Shown here one piece after another: positions 1 through 10,490 of a stretch of DNA of 64,000 bases. Under the pieces are notes generated by a model. It did no database searches and was not told the origin of the DNA. It saw only the letters and a program-made list of their open reading frames with translations. Each line of letters starts with the position of its first letter. The first letter of the stretch is position 1. The stretch covers positions 372,001 to 436,000 of the forward strand of contig NW_027445653.1 in assembly GCF_035582795.1 (NCBI RefSeq). The letters run 5' to 3'. This DNA comes from Mycteria americana. Taxonomy: Eukaryota; Chordata; Aves; Ciconiiformes; Ciconiidae. A program made the position numbers and the translations under genes.

Positions 1-101
1 GCAGGAGGGGGCTGCAAGGGGCCAGCTGCCCATGGGGAGGTGACTGGTCAGTGCTGGTCTGGCCAAACCCTCTGCCTGGTGACCGTGGTGTCTCCTGCTT
101 A

Positions 102-699
102 TGATACTGGTTTCAGTTGGGGTAGAGTTAATGATCTCCACAGCAAGTGGAATGGGGCTACGTTTTAGATTTGTGATGAAAACAGTGTTGATAACACACC
201 AGTGTTTTAGTCATTGCTGAGCAGTGCTTGCACAGCGCCAAGGCCTTTTCTGCTTCTCACGCTGCCCCGCCAGCGAGTAGGCTGGGGGTGCACAAGGAGT
301 TGGGAGGGGACACAGCTGGGACAGCTGACCCCAACGGACCAAAGGGATATCCCATACCACAGGATGTCACTCTCAGGAATAAAAGCTGGGGGGGAAGAAG
401 GAGGGAAGGGGGAACTTTCCGATTTATGGGATTTCTCTTCCCAAGTCACCGTTACGTGTCATGAAGCCCTGCTTGCCCAGAAATGGCTGAACACCTGCCT
501 GCCGATGGGAAGCAGTGAATGAATTCCTTATTTTCCTTTGCTTGCACACACAGCTTTTGCTTTACGTGTTAAACTGTCTTTATCCCGACCCACGAGTTGT
601 CTCACTTTTACCCTTCCGATCCTCTCCCCCACTGTGCTGTGGGGCAGCGAGTGAGCAGCTGTGTGGTGCTGAGCTGCCTACCAGGGTTAAACTACACCA
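102..699 (+). mobile_element. Solo LTR of an avian endogenous retrovirus
   Basis: Runs from a TG-start with the typical CTGGTTTCAG beginning to GGTTAAACTACA at its end. It has a TATA-like AATAAAAGC region near 378 and a CTGTCTTTATC stretch near 570. It belongs to the same LTR family as the copies at 30,231, 32,749, 27,350, 57,495 and 62,265. No internal retroviral sequence flanks it. It is a fossil, more worn than the copy at 30,231. Confidence 0.8.
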
Positions 700-1479
700 T
701 TTATGAAACTCTGCTCCTGGCTGTTTGCTGTGTGAGTGGGCTCACTGTTGTGTGTGTGTTTGGGCGTGAATGTATGTACGTGCTGTGCTGGTCAGTTCTA
801 AGTGGGGCTGGCAAGGAGGACGAGGACACCAGGGTCTGGAGAGACCCAGGGCTGGAACTGCCAAGCGGGTAGTATCTCTGAGTGTGGGCAGACCCAAAGC
901 CCAGGCCCACACTGGAGGGACCGCGGGGGTGTGTAAGCCTGCAGGTGAGTTCTGCCGGGAATGTAGGGAGCACTCGTGCAGCCTTCACACCAGGTCAGCC
1001 TGAGAGGGGGAACGGGATGGGGCCAGCTGTGCTGCTCGTGGCTGTGCAGGTGCTGCTGGTGGTGTGGTGGCTGTAAAGGTGCTGTTGCCTGTTGGAGCTG
1101 GTCTGTGTAGGGTTGGCCGTGTCCATCTTTGTTTCCTTGCAGACACCTGGATTTAGTGCTTTCCCTTGGGTTGACTCCACCTTGGGCAATCTCTCACTTT
1201 GTGGGGCTCCAGGCAGTGATCACCCCAGGCACCCGCGGTCCATGCGTATGTCGCGGGCTCTCCAGGCAGCTCCAGATTCCTCTCCTGGAGGATGTCAACA
1301 GAAAACTGTCAACAGAAAACAACACATGTCCTAAATCCAACCCTTGTTCTCTAACAGCTACCCACGTGAAAATGAGCTTTTTACTGAGGCCCTTTTGCAA
1401 TGAAATTCCTGGGCCTGTTGTTGACATCAGCTGTGGAAGAACAGCCAAACCTTGAGGAACTGCATGGGGGAGGTGTCAT
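700..1479. other. Intergenic DNA downstream of OR1
   Basis: No gene is seen. The part after about 1140 is alignable to the 3' flanks of OR4 and OR7; the first part has no match elsewhere in the window. It contains short GT-rich stretches near 745-765 and 1040-1075. Confidence 0.5.
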
Positions 1480-1485
1480 TTTATT
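1480..1485 (-). promoter_or_regulatory. Poly(A) signal of OR1
   Basis: AATAAA on the minus strand, about 230 bases past the OR1 stop, in the context CTCTGTAATAAAA that recurs after OR3, OR4, OR6 and OR7. Confidence 0.6.
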
Positions 1486-1715
1486 ACAGAGATGCTATGA
1501 GAGAGTCAGCTCTGACACAGTGTTAGAAAAACATTTATCCATGTTTCAGGTGAGAAGGAGAGAGAGACGGGTTCATTTCTCAGGAGAGGGAGCTGAATAT
1601 AAATGATTATGTAGAGACATAATAACCATAAATATCAATACAGGTACTGATAACAAAAAAAAGGAAGGATTAAACCATAAAGAAAGTACAGGCCTGCTTT
1701 GGGATACACTACATG

Positions 1716-2675
1716 TTATTTGTGGAGAGTGAGGGGAAGTTTATCAATATTGAAAAACATCGATGAAATCACTTTCCTAATGGACTCCTTGAGCTCCTGG
1801 TTCCTCATGCTGTAGATGAGGGGGTTCACTGCTGGAGGCACCACCGAGTACAGAACAGCCACCACCAGATCCAGGGATGGGGAGGAGATGGAGGGGGGCT
1901 TCAGGCAGGCAAACATGGCAGTGCTGATAAACAGGGAGACCATGGCCAGGTGAGGGAGGAACGTGGAAAAGGCTTTGTGCCGTCCCTGCTCAGAGGGGAT
2001 CCTCAGTACGGCCCTGAAGATCTGCACATAGGACAGCACAATGAAAATAAAACATCCCAACACTGAACAGACACTAACCACGAGAAGCCCAACTTCCCTG
2101 AGGTAGGAGCGTGAGCAGGAGAGCGTGAGGATCTGGGGTACTTCACAGAAGAACTGGTCCAGGGCATTGCCTTGGCAGAGGGGGATTGTCAGTGTATTGG
2201 CCGTGTGCAGCACAGCATAGAGAAACCCACTGCCCCAGGCAGCTGCTGCCATGTGGACACAAGCTCTGCTGCCCAGGAGGGTCCTGTACTGCAGGGGTTT
2301 GCAGATGGCAACATAGCGGTCATAGGCCATGACGGTGAGCAGATAAAACTCTGCTGACATCAGGAAGGGAAAGAGAAAGACCTGGGCAGCACATCCAGCG
2401 TAGGAGATGGGCCTGGTGTCCCACAAGGAATTAGCCATGGATTTGGGGACAGTGGTGGAGATGGAGCCCAGGTCAAGAACAGAGAGGTTGAGGAGGAAGA
2501 AGTACATGGGGGTGTGGAGGCGGTGGTCACTGGCTACGGCGGTGATGATGAGGCCATTGCCCAGGAGGGCAGCCAGGTAGATGCCCAGGAAGAGCCAGAA
2601 GTGCAAGAGCTGCAGCTCCCGTGTGTCTGCAAATGCCAGGAGGAGGAACTGGGTGATGGAGCTGCTGTTGGACAT
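1716..2675 (-). CDS. Olfactory receptor OR1, OR14-like (gamma-c type)
   Basis: Intact 319-residue seven-helix odorant receptor, a G-protein-coupled receptor of the olfactory neuron membrane. The ATG at 2675 opens MSNSSS, with an N-glycosylation sequon at N3. Landmarks are GN at 39-40 in helix 1, LHTPMYFFLLNLS at 53-65, the helix 3 disulphide cysteine at 95, DRY at 119-121, loop cysteines at 167, 177 and 187, SY at 215-216, and NPLIYSMRN from 284. Oddities are KAFSTF instead of KAFSTC (C239F), C49S, KPLQYRT for KPLHYGT, and a longer tail than its sisters (MFFNIDKLPL...). It is the most diverged of the OR-a genes. No stop or frameshift is seen. Odorant unknown. Confidence 0.95.
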   Translation of the reverse strand: MSNSSSITQFLLLAFADTRELQLLHFWLFLGIYLAALLGNGLIITAVASDHRLHTPMYFFLLNLSVLDLGSISTTVPKSMANSLWDTRPISYAGCAAQVFLFPFLMSAEFYLLTVMAYDRYVAICKPLQYRTLLGSRACVHMAAAAWGSGFLYAVLHTANTLTIPLCQGNALDQFFCEVPQILTLSCSRSYLREVGLLVVSVCSVLGCFIFIVLSYVQIFRAVLRIPSEQGRHKAFSTFLPHLAMVSLFISTAMFACLKPPSISSPSLDLVVAVLYSVVPPAVNPLIYSMRNQELKESIRKVISSMFFNIDKLPLTLHK

Positions 2676-2698
2676 CTGCTACCTCAGGGCATGGAGAC

Positions 2699-4122
2699 CT
2701 GTCCAAGGAAGAGAGGTCACTGACAGCTTAGGACAAACCTCTTGAAATACAACTCAGCGTTTCTCATAGAAATGCTCAAATTGTCTTATTCTTTGGGAGC
2801 ACATTCATTCAACTCCTTTTGTAGAGCTCCTTTGTTTGCTCGTTGAGTGTACAGGGAGGAGCAGGGTCTCAGCTGTGGGCACCAGAGGAGACACTCCTGC
2901 CCTATAGTGGGGCGGGGTGAGGATTAGGCATTCCTGCTCACAGCTTAGGTCAGATGTTACCCACTCATAATCGTAAGATTACCAGGGGATCGTTCTTGGG
3001 GAGCAAAAGGAGCATTTTTACTGCACTGGGAGTGAACAGCTGTACCTGGGGAGAGGCAAAATGATTGCCTGCATCTTAGTGCCCAGTGAGGGGAGGTGGT
3101 CTGTGCATCAGCCTTTTTCCTGGCTTCTTTGTGCTTGCACCTCTTCGACCTCCAGCATGTTCACACACACATATTATCCCCCAAAAGAAACAGGGCAGAG
3201 TGGAGAAAAGGGAATTCTGATCTGCATGACAGGACCCACAGGGTCAGCATCTGAGCAGCAGCTGAAACCCCACTCCCCAGCAAGTTGAGGGGAAGAGCAA
3301 GGGAAGCACAGACAGGAGGGGAAGGAAACAAGCAGCATCAGCAGGATTCTCTGCAAAGGGATTCAAAGTCATGGGGAGATTGCACAGGTGATGCTGGAGC
3401 TCTCTGTGAGCTGAAGCAGAGGGAAGCTGGAGTTGATGATGCTTCTGTGAGACTTCTACATCTGTCAGCATAACAGCTGAAGAGTCTCAGATCCCCACCC
3501 AAAACGGAAAGATGAATTTGCATTTTTCATTCATCACCCAGCCAACCAGGAGTAGAAAACTCAAAGCTCTGGCTCTTTCCCTTTCAAGTAACCCTCACCT
3601 TGACCTTCCTCTTTAAAATTCCTTTTGGAAATGCTCTGGGGGTGATCTGGAGCTGTGAGCAGCCCTGACCCACGAAGCACACTCTTGATAGCAGAAGGAC
3701 CCTGCCTTGCCCTACTCTTCCCTTCCTTTCTGTGCCCTGCCCTGCCGGGGGACCCTCCTTCCACGCACAGCTTCTCCCCACAGCACCCTGGGGAGCTCCC
3801 CGGGCAGGCTGGGTGCTGACCCTGGCAGGCAGCAGAGTCCTTGCCCCATCACTCAGCCCCCTGCGACACCAGGACCCTGCTCTGAAGAACAGCCCTGGGC
3901 ACCCCTGCCTGCACACCCCTGCAGCCAGCCCCAGGAGAAGGCAGCCGCCATCTCCTGTCCCCTGACAGTGTGGCAGGGGAGCCCTGTTTTGGAGCATGTC
4001 CCTCTCCACAGTAAAGAAACCCTGAGAGCCATCCTGCCAATCCCTACCTGCAGCATGATGTGCCATGGCTAGGAGAGCCCTCCAAGACACTCCTGTGCAT
4101 TGCCCTGCTGCCAGACACTTAC
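2699..4122 (-). other. Predicted intron 1 of OR1
   Basis: The acceptor CTCTTCCTTGGACAG ends just before base 2698, 23 bases upstream of the ATG. The donor GTAAGT is at 4122-4117. It is shorter than in the OR-b and OR-c genes. The optional internal exon seen in other copies is not recognisable here. No gene is seen inside. Confidence 0.6.
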
Positions 4123-4400
4123 CACGTAGAGGCCTGTGAAGATTTCTCCTCCAGCGAGCTCTCAGCATCATCCCACCCCACACAGCCTGTAACATCTCTC
4201 TTATTTCTCTCACCTCCCCTCTGCACCTGCAGGCAGTGCCCTCAGGCCTGCTGCCCTTTGCAGAGGAGCTGCTCCTGGGCAGAGCTGTCTCTCTGCAGCG
4301 CTGCCCGCTTGCCAGGAGCTCCTCCATGCCAGGAGCCCAGCCCAGCTCAGCAGCAGAGGACCAGCCCAAGGCAGCACTTTCTCTGCCCCCTCTGGGCTCC
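4123..4400 (-). promoter_or_regulatory. Conserved 5' exon/promoter block of OR1
   Basis: The core (4251-4400 on the plus strand) is almost identical to six other copies in this window, each upstream of one OR. In receptor sense it ends CTCTACGTG followed by the donor GTAAGTG. One base is missing relative to the others in the stretch GGAGGAGCTCC, which changes the frame of a small upstream ORF. The family-wide role as noncoding exon plus promoter is inferred. Confidence 0.6.
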
Positions 4401-5089
4401 CTCCAGGTGTCCCTGGGGCTGCAGGGGAACCTGCTGGGAAATAGGCTGAAGGCAGAACTCATGTTCCCTCCCTCAGATGGGGAGGCACACTTCTTTCCAG
4501 CAGAGTGATTTTCCTCTCAGAGACAAAGTTTCTTCGAAATATCACCTTTTTTGGTCTCATTGTTAGACAGCACTCTGAGACAGTGGCAGGCAGGGATCTC
4601 CCTTACCCCTGCTGAGGGAAAGGATTCAGCTGAGTCCATGGAGCATCTCATCCTGCGTTTCCATTCCTAGTATTTGAAGGAGACTCAGCTCCCTCCCATG
4701 CCTGCCACAAACCCACAGGAGGTGGGATTCCTCTGGCCTCTGTCCAGGAGTGCACAACATAGGCACCTGCATGGGAGCTCCTTCTCTCAGCTCCCTTGCT
4801 AATTAATGCAGATGGAGGGCAGCAGTGCGGTGTTCAGATGCAAATACCTGGTGACATTGGCGTTGCCAGTGGTGGTCCAAGATACCTGCAGGCAACTGCA
4901 AGCTCTAATGGAGAAGTTCATAGAGACAGGGCAACATCTCAGGGATCATACATGAGCCTGGTAGGAAATTCCTTTGGCCAAGTGAAATGACAGCTGCCCC
5001 CCAAATAAAGGCCAAAAGAACCTTTTCCCACTCAGTATGTTCATGGCAGTTTATAGAAGTGTTCATATGAACGACTGCAGTCATGTCCC
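4401..5089. other. 5' flank of OR1
   Basis: Noncoding and alignable to the 5' flanks of all other ORs. A palindromic homeodomain-type site TAATTAA lies at 4800-4806. It is present in the OR-a flanks (also 35,698 and 63,751) and absent from OR-b and OR-c flanks. Confidence 0.5.
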
Positions 5090-5565
5090 ATAGGGAGAGC
5101 AGGACACAGCACTGAGCCATGTTGAACCTCATACAATTGACCTCAGCCCATCGACCCAGCCTGTCCAGATCCCTCTGCAGAGCCTTCCTGCCCTCAGGCA
5201 GATCAACGCTCCCGCACAACTTGGTGTTGTCTGCAAACTTACTGAGGGTGCATTCAATGCCCTCATCCAGATCGTTGATAAAGTTATTAAAGAGAACTGG
5301 CCCCAGTACTGAGCCCTGGGGAACACCACTTGTGACCGGCCGACAACTGGATTTAACTCCAGTCACCACCACTCTTTGGGCCCGGCCATCCCGCCAGGTT
5401 GTTTACCGACAGAAGCTTATGCTTGTCCAAGCCACGAGCAGCCAGTTTCTGCAGGAGAATGCTGTGGGAAACATTGTCAAAGGCTTTACTAAAGGCTAGG
5501 TAGACAACATGCACAGCCTTTCCCTCATCCAGTAAGTGCGTCCCCTTGTCATAGAAGGAGATCAA
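5090..5565 (-). mobile_element. CR1 LINE fragment (reverse transcriptase part)
   Basis: Minus-strand translation gives CR1 ORF2 reverse transcriptase: DEGKAVHVVYLAFSKAFDNV, then [14 protein letters not shown], then [11 protein letters not shown] (active-site FADD reads FADN), then [14 protein letters not shown]. The fragment is cut at both ends. It abuts retroviral pol sequence in the same orientation, as if a CR1 landed in an ERV. It is shared with unit 2 (35,985-36,445), so it predates the unit duplication. Confidence 0.85.
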
Positions 5566-5569
5566 GTAG

Positions 5570-8500
5570 ATTGTGTAGCAGTTTATTTGTACTTTACAAT
5601 TAAAAGTAAATTCTATCCCATCCCAGGTAGAAGCAAGTTTTCTGTTCTCCTCCTCCTGCAGCGGCACCATAAAGAACATATCTTTTACATCTCCTACCAC
5701 CATCTGGGGGTGAGTGGCAGCTTGGAAGGTGGCAGTTAATGTAGCCATGTGCGGGACAGCGGCTGTAGGAGGAGCGGTGTTTGCATTTGACTTTCTGTAG
5801 TCTGTAGTTAGGCACCATCTCCCATCTGTTTTATAACTGGTCACACTGGGGAATTATATGGGGAGTGCGTTTGGGAGATAAGGTGTCTTTTTTCTAGGTC
5901 AGCTGTGACCTCCACAATACCCATCCCAGCAGCGGCAGAGAGAGGAGAGTGAGGGACATGGGTTATTGTTGAGTCAGGCAGCGTGGGGGCAGCTCACAGC
6001 AGTGAACTCTGCCAGTTCACTGACACCCATGGGGAGCTGCTCATTTTCACTCCGCTAACCAAGGACACTCCCGGCAGCCACAAGACCAAACACCACTGTC
6101 CAGTCCTTTCCAAACTCGTCCTTGTCATACCTCAAAGCCCAAACCATTTTCCTTCCCTGAAACTACTGCTAACTGGTGCCTTGATATCTTTTTCTCCCCT
6201 GGCAATCACCAGTTTACTTTAGCTATGGGGAACGTTTCACTTTGGCCTGTAAATCCTGTCATTTAACCCTTTCTTGGCCGGGGTTAATGGAAGTTCTTTG
6301 GGAATCCAAAATTGAATTTATTAAACTTTTATCTCCCGTGTATATTGAGAATGTTACTAGTAATCTTTGACAGCCCATTGGGACATAGATAAGAGAGCCG
6401 TCTGTGTTATCCCATTGATGAGCTTCCATCAGGGGGTTTATGAGATCGGGGCAAGTGTCTGGGGTTCTGGGGAGTTCGTCTTAGTTGCCGGATAATTACG
6501 TACGTACTCTGCTGTCTGCATCAGCTTGGGATTGTTCTGCTGGTGTTGATTAATCCCTCCCCATTTCTCGACGATGATCTACAGTGCTGTGCATTAAGTC
6601 TGCCCAGGTCGGGATGGGTCAAAGCTGGGCTTGGCTGCCCTGACCCTCCTGAGCGTGATATTGTATGTTTTGTCTTATTTCATCCCTCTTTGCAATGAGG
6701 TACGATTGTCAGGCAGCAGGGGCTCCCCTTAGCAGGGGTCTCATGGCTGGGGGGTCTACACGGGCAGAGAGAGGGTAATTACCATGTGCACCCCTGTCGT
6801 TCACAGCCTGCAGGCAGGCTGCTTTTGTAACGGCAGTAGAAAGCTCGCTTCATGATCGTATTGGCATAGCAGTGGCTCCCCTCTATCCCAAGGCTCTGTG
6901 CCCCTGCCCAATAAGCTACTCAGCGTGTAATGGAGTGTGGCTCAGAGTTAGGGGCTGCTCCCTCGTTCAAGAACACTCCTGGTCCCCCAAAGCCATCCGC
7001 TTTGCCTTGCTCTAACATCATATGCTCTCCTCTGGTTAAGGAGGCACACCACAGATATTCAGTATCGCTCTCGCCAGGCTTCTGCCCATATTTTTCATGC
7101 AGATTGGCCAATTGAAGGGGGTCCCACGGAATGGTCCTTGTGCTATTTCTCTGGTTGCCCCCTTGAGGTCCAGCAGATACCTCAGTTTTAATAATAGGGG
7201 CTACCTTAAATTCTGATTCATCTCATTCACTCTCATCCCTAAGTTCTTGGTTGGGGTTCTCCCAAATATCTCCATCCCAATCTTCTCGGGGGACAAAATT
7301 AGCTTACGAATTTTTAGAGGATCTGCTGTGTTGGGGGGCCTGAAATATCATGAATTCGGGTTTATCCTCTACCTTCCTGCGTTTTTCTTTTTCCTCCCCC
7401 AGTTGTTTCTACAATTGACCTATCTGCAGAGATAACAGCATTTCTGGTCGCTTTCTTTGTTCACCCTCACCTTGTAACACTCTCATTTCCTGATCTTTAC
7501 ATTCCTTACACTGATACGCAGCTCCCAAACACGTTATCAACTTTTCGCATATTATTCCCTTCTCTTTACCATCTTTTCTTTTCCCTGCTGCGCAAGGTTT
7601 AATTGTGTCTCCATCCTATTCCAGTTATCCCGCTTTTCATGCACCCAATCATCCACAAATTTCGGTGAAGGGTTACCTTCGTGCTTCCGTAAGTATTTGA
7701 GGACTGAGTCCGCCACCCTGCAGACTACACCAATTTTTGTCGCAGGTGAATTATTAAGAGAAGTCATTGTTGTGGGGTTTACTAAAAGATTTTATTAATG
7801 ATTAAACGATGATCAAATAACAATGAATTGATGATTGAATGAAAATTAAAGTATAATCAAATGGTGATTTAGCAATAATTGAATGGTAATTAAAGAGTGA
7901 TTTTACAATGATTTGACAATGATTTGACAATGATTGAAATGATAATGTAGATGATAATTTACATGATGATTAGATGATGATTTAGAGAATGAGTTAGACA
8001 TTACTCAAACACTCTGATACTTACTATGATTCTAATAGTTAATCAATAGCTGGATACATAAATAAATTTTGGTAGTATACAAAATATTTTTAGGCCTAAT
8101 GTAAAATATCACCTGCCTCGTTATAGATATCAGGTACCAGGTAAGGGGTCTCTCAGCCTTGAGGAGTACCCTTGAGAAGTGTCCCTGCTCAAAGGGCAGA
8201 TCATCGCCATGCAACCTCTTGCCGTACAGGAGAGCTCAATGGGCTCGGGGAGGCTACAAATATTTATAGCACACAGGGATGGACTCGTAGTCAAACCCTC
8301 CTTTGCTGTCTGTGCAGGAGGGCAGCTGTAGCAGTTTTAGTTCTGTCTGCTCCCAGCTTGGGCTGGTACTCTTGGCTCCTGATAAGACGTGGCCGAGACT
8401 CCTTAGTGGCTGAGAAGATATGGCCTAGCACAGCTCTCACAGTTTGCACAGCAGGACTGATTTCAGTCAGGGCCACTTGTCGGTGATGCTTGAACCAAAG

Positions 8501-8680
8501 TACTGTTCACTAATTCAGAGTGGGTGCATCCGTCACGGTGTCCTGAACCACTCTCCACTCTCATGTCCCTTTGCCTGCTGGCTCCTCACAGCCTCTCCTG
8601 GCATTGCAGAGTCCTCAGTAGCCCATGGGCTCCTCAGGTTCACCTTCTCCTCTGGAAGAACCTACCTTATGACATTACAC
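5570..8680 (-). mobile_element. Fossil endogenous retrovirus with one LTR
   Basis: Minus-strand remains of an avian ERV. It has an LTR at about 7769-8680 with a TATAAATATT box near 8260 and an AATAAA close to the inner end. Next comes the start of a gag-like frame (first residues MTSLNNSPATKIGVV) and a capsid-like stretch near 6920-7111 (EKYGQKPGES). A short pol reverse transcriptase piece near 5600-5840 (VGDVKDMFFMVPLQ) is followed by CR1. It is broken with many lesions, has no env and no second LTR. The outer LTR edge is uncertain. It is old, being present in both units. The family is probably gamma/ERVL-like, uncertain. Confidence 0.7.
7786..8000. repeat. AT-rich degenerate tandem repeat
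   Basis: About 215 bases of imperfect reiterations of a motif near TGATTNAANNA, such as ATGATTGAATG and CAATGATTTG, with spacing around 10-14 bases. It lies in the inner part of the ERV LTR. The same array at 38,667-38,890 differs in repeat detail, as expected for an unstable array. Confidence 0.75.
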
Positions 8681-9320
8681 ATTTTATGAGGAGCCACTCA
8701 CTGCCCACCCAGACTCATACGCTGTCCCTGGGGTTTCCCTGACGCCTCCTGGCAGTTCCTGATTTCTCTCCAGGCCAGCATCTGCCATCATCCCCACCAG
8801 AGGTGTGACAGTGCCAGGCAGATAAGTCAAAGACCAGTTGCTGTCTTCTCGGCCATGTGCAACCAAGAAGGGAGCTCTCCATCCAACCCTCAGTCCCTAA
8901 TATATCACACTGGGACTCTTAGCTTGTCCCCCTGAATCTGTCGGAAACCCCAGAAGAGCAAGAGGCCTTTTTTGGGAGCAGCTCCTTGGGTGTATTCCTG
9001 ACACCAGCTTTGGAAGAGGCACCCGGTCGTCTGGCCCTGTCCTGAGGAGCCCCTTTGGTGACGGTGGTGCTGGCAGGGAAGCCAGCTCTGACACAGTGGT
9101 TCACATGGCCTGCTCCTCCTGCAGCCACAGGCATGCCACTGTGGAGGCAACAGGACTGTCACAAGTTACATGAGACCTTAGGGCTTACACAAATGCAAGG
9201 ACACAGCAGCACAGGGGGGAAGAGAGGACTCACCAGCATGGAAAAGACCCAGTCCTGCTGTTGTCCATGCCCACACAAGATACAAGTGATGGGAGCTGAG
9301 GCAAATAATTTTCTACCGTT
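8681..9320. other. 3' flank of OR2
   Basis: Noncoding and nearly identical to 39,560-40,190 in unit 2. No gene is seen. A run of A follows at about 9351-9366. Confidence 0.5.
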
Positions 9321-9323
9321 TTC

Positions 9324-9340
9324 TTTATTGTACTTTTATT
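9324..9340 (-). promoter_or_regulatory. Two poly(A) signals of OR2
   Basis: Minus-strand AATAAA occurs twice (9335-9340 and 9324-9329), about 200 bases after the stop. Confidence 0.5.
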
Positions 9341-9538
9341 GAGCTTTGGGACAAAAAAAAAAAAAACAGTAGGAGGGCAGATATAGTATTATTTAAAGGG
9401 AAATTATATCTTTACAGGTATAAACAAAAGAAGAACTAACGAAAGAAAGAAAAAAAGAAAACAAAAGAAAACACAAAGTTTTGGCATTTCCTGAGATACC
9501 CGGGGAGTGCTATGAAGATGATGGGCATCTTATTGATG

Positions 9539-10468
9539 CTAAAGTAGGATGTATTGAAACAGATTCCATAGAGCATCCTTGAGGTCCTTGTTCCTCATGC
9601 TGTAGATGAGGGGGTTCACTGCTGGAGGCACCACCGAATACAGAACAGCCACCACCAGATCCAGGGATGGAGAGGAGACAGAAGGGGGCTTCAGGTAGGC
9701 AAATGTGCCAGTGCTGATAAACAGGGAGACCACGGCCAGGTGAGGGAGGCACGTGGAAAAGGCTTTGTGCCGTCCCTGCTCAGAGGGGATCCTCAGCACA
9801 GCCCTGAAGATCTGCACATAGGACAGCACAATGAAAAACAAACATGCCAAATAAAGAAAACCACTAACGACAAGAAGCCCAACTTCCCTGAGGTAGGAAC
9901 GTGAGCAGGAGAGCTTGAGGATCTGGGGGATTTCACAGAAGAACTGTTCCAGGGCATTGCCATGGCAGAGGGGTATGGAAAATGTATTGGCCGTGTGCAG
10001 CACAGCAGTGAGAAACCCACTGCCCCAGGCAGCTGCTGCCATATTGAGACAAGCTCTGCTGCCCAGCAGGGTCCCATAGTGCAGGGGTTTGCAGATGGCA
10101 ACGTAGCGGTCATAGGCCATGATGGTGAGCAAATAAAACCCGGCTGTGATGAAGAAGAGGAAGAAAAAGAGTTGTACAGCACATCCTGCATAGGAGATGT
10201 CCCTGGTGTCCCACAGGGAATTGGCCATGGATTTGGGGACAGTGGTGGAGATGGAGCCCAGGTCGAGGAGGGAGAGGTTGAGGAGGAAGAAGTACATGGG
10301 GGTGTGGAGGCGGTGGTCGCAGGCTACGGCGGTGATAATGAGGCCATTGCCCAGGAGGGCAGCCAGGTAGATGCCCAGGAAGAGCCGGAAGTGCAAGAGC
10401 TGCAGCTCCTTCCGTGTGTCCATGAACGCCAGGAGGAGGAACTGGGTAGTGGAGCTGGTGTTGGACAT
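9539..10468 (-). CDS. Olfactory receptor OR2, OR14-like
   Basis: Intact, 309 residues. The start is the ATG at 10468 (MSNTSSTTQ). The frame is open for ten more codons upstream, but only from a TTG, and the predicted splice acceptor lies inside that stretch. It has one extra residue before helix 1 (TRKELQ), so landmarks sit one residue later than in its sisters: DRYVAIC at 120-126 and KAFSTC at 235-240. The tail is the shortest of the seven, ending FQYILL. Helix 5 is unusual (SGFLYLACLFF for the common SACLALGCFVF). It is the head-to-head partner of OR3 and counterpart of OR5, from which it differs at 41 aligned residues plus one gap. Confidence 0.95.
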   Translation of the reverse strand: MSNTSSTTQFLLLAFMDTRKELQLLHFRLFLGIYLAALLGNGLIITAVACDHRLHTPMYFFLLNLSLLDLGSISTTVPKSMANSLWDTRDISYAGCAVQLFFFLFFITAGFYLLTIMAYDRYVAICKPLHYGTLLGSRACLNMAAAAWGSGFLTAVLHTANTFSIPLCHGNALEQFFCEIPQILKLSCSRSYLREVGLLVVSGFLYLACLFFIVLSYVQIFRAVLRIPSEQGRHKAFSTCLPHLAVVSLFISTGTFAYLKPPSVSSPSLDLVVAVLYSVVPPAVNPLIYSMRNKDLKDALWNLFQYILL

Positions 10469-10490
10469 CTGCTTAGTTTGTGCAAAGGGC

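Noticed and set aside
3584-4462. Long minus-strand open frame of 292 codons across the OR1 intron and exon 1 block
   Set aside because: Its sequence is low-complexity and GC-driven, the frame is broken in the sister copies, and it crosses the conserved splice donor. No domain is recognisable.
5600-5844. Retroviral reverse transcriptase piece as a living gene
   Set aside because: It is a short remnant of a many-times broken ERV, interrupted by CR1 sequence.
9351-9366. Run of A near OR2 as sign of a retroposed gene
   Set aside because: Lies on the plus strand downstream of OR2's poly(A) signals, is absent in the same form from unit 2, and has no target duplication.
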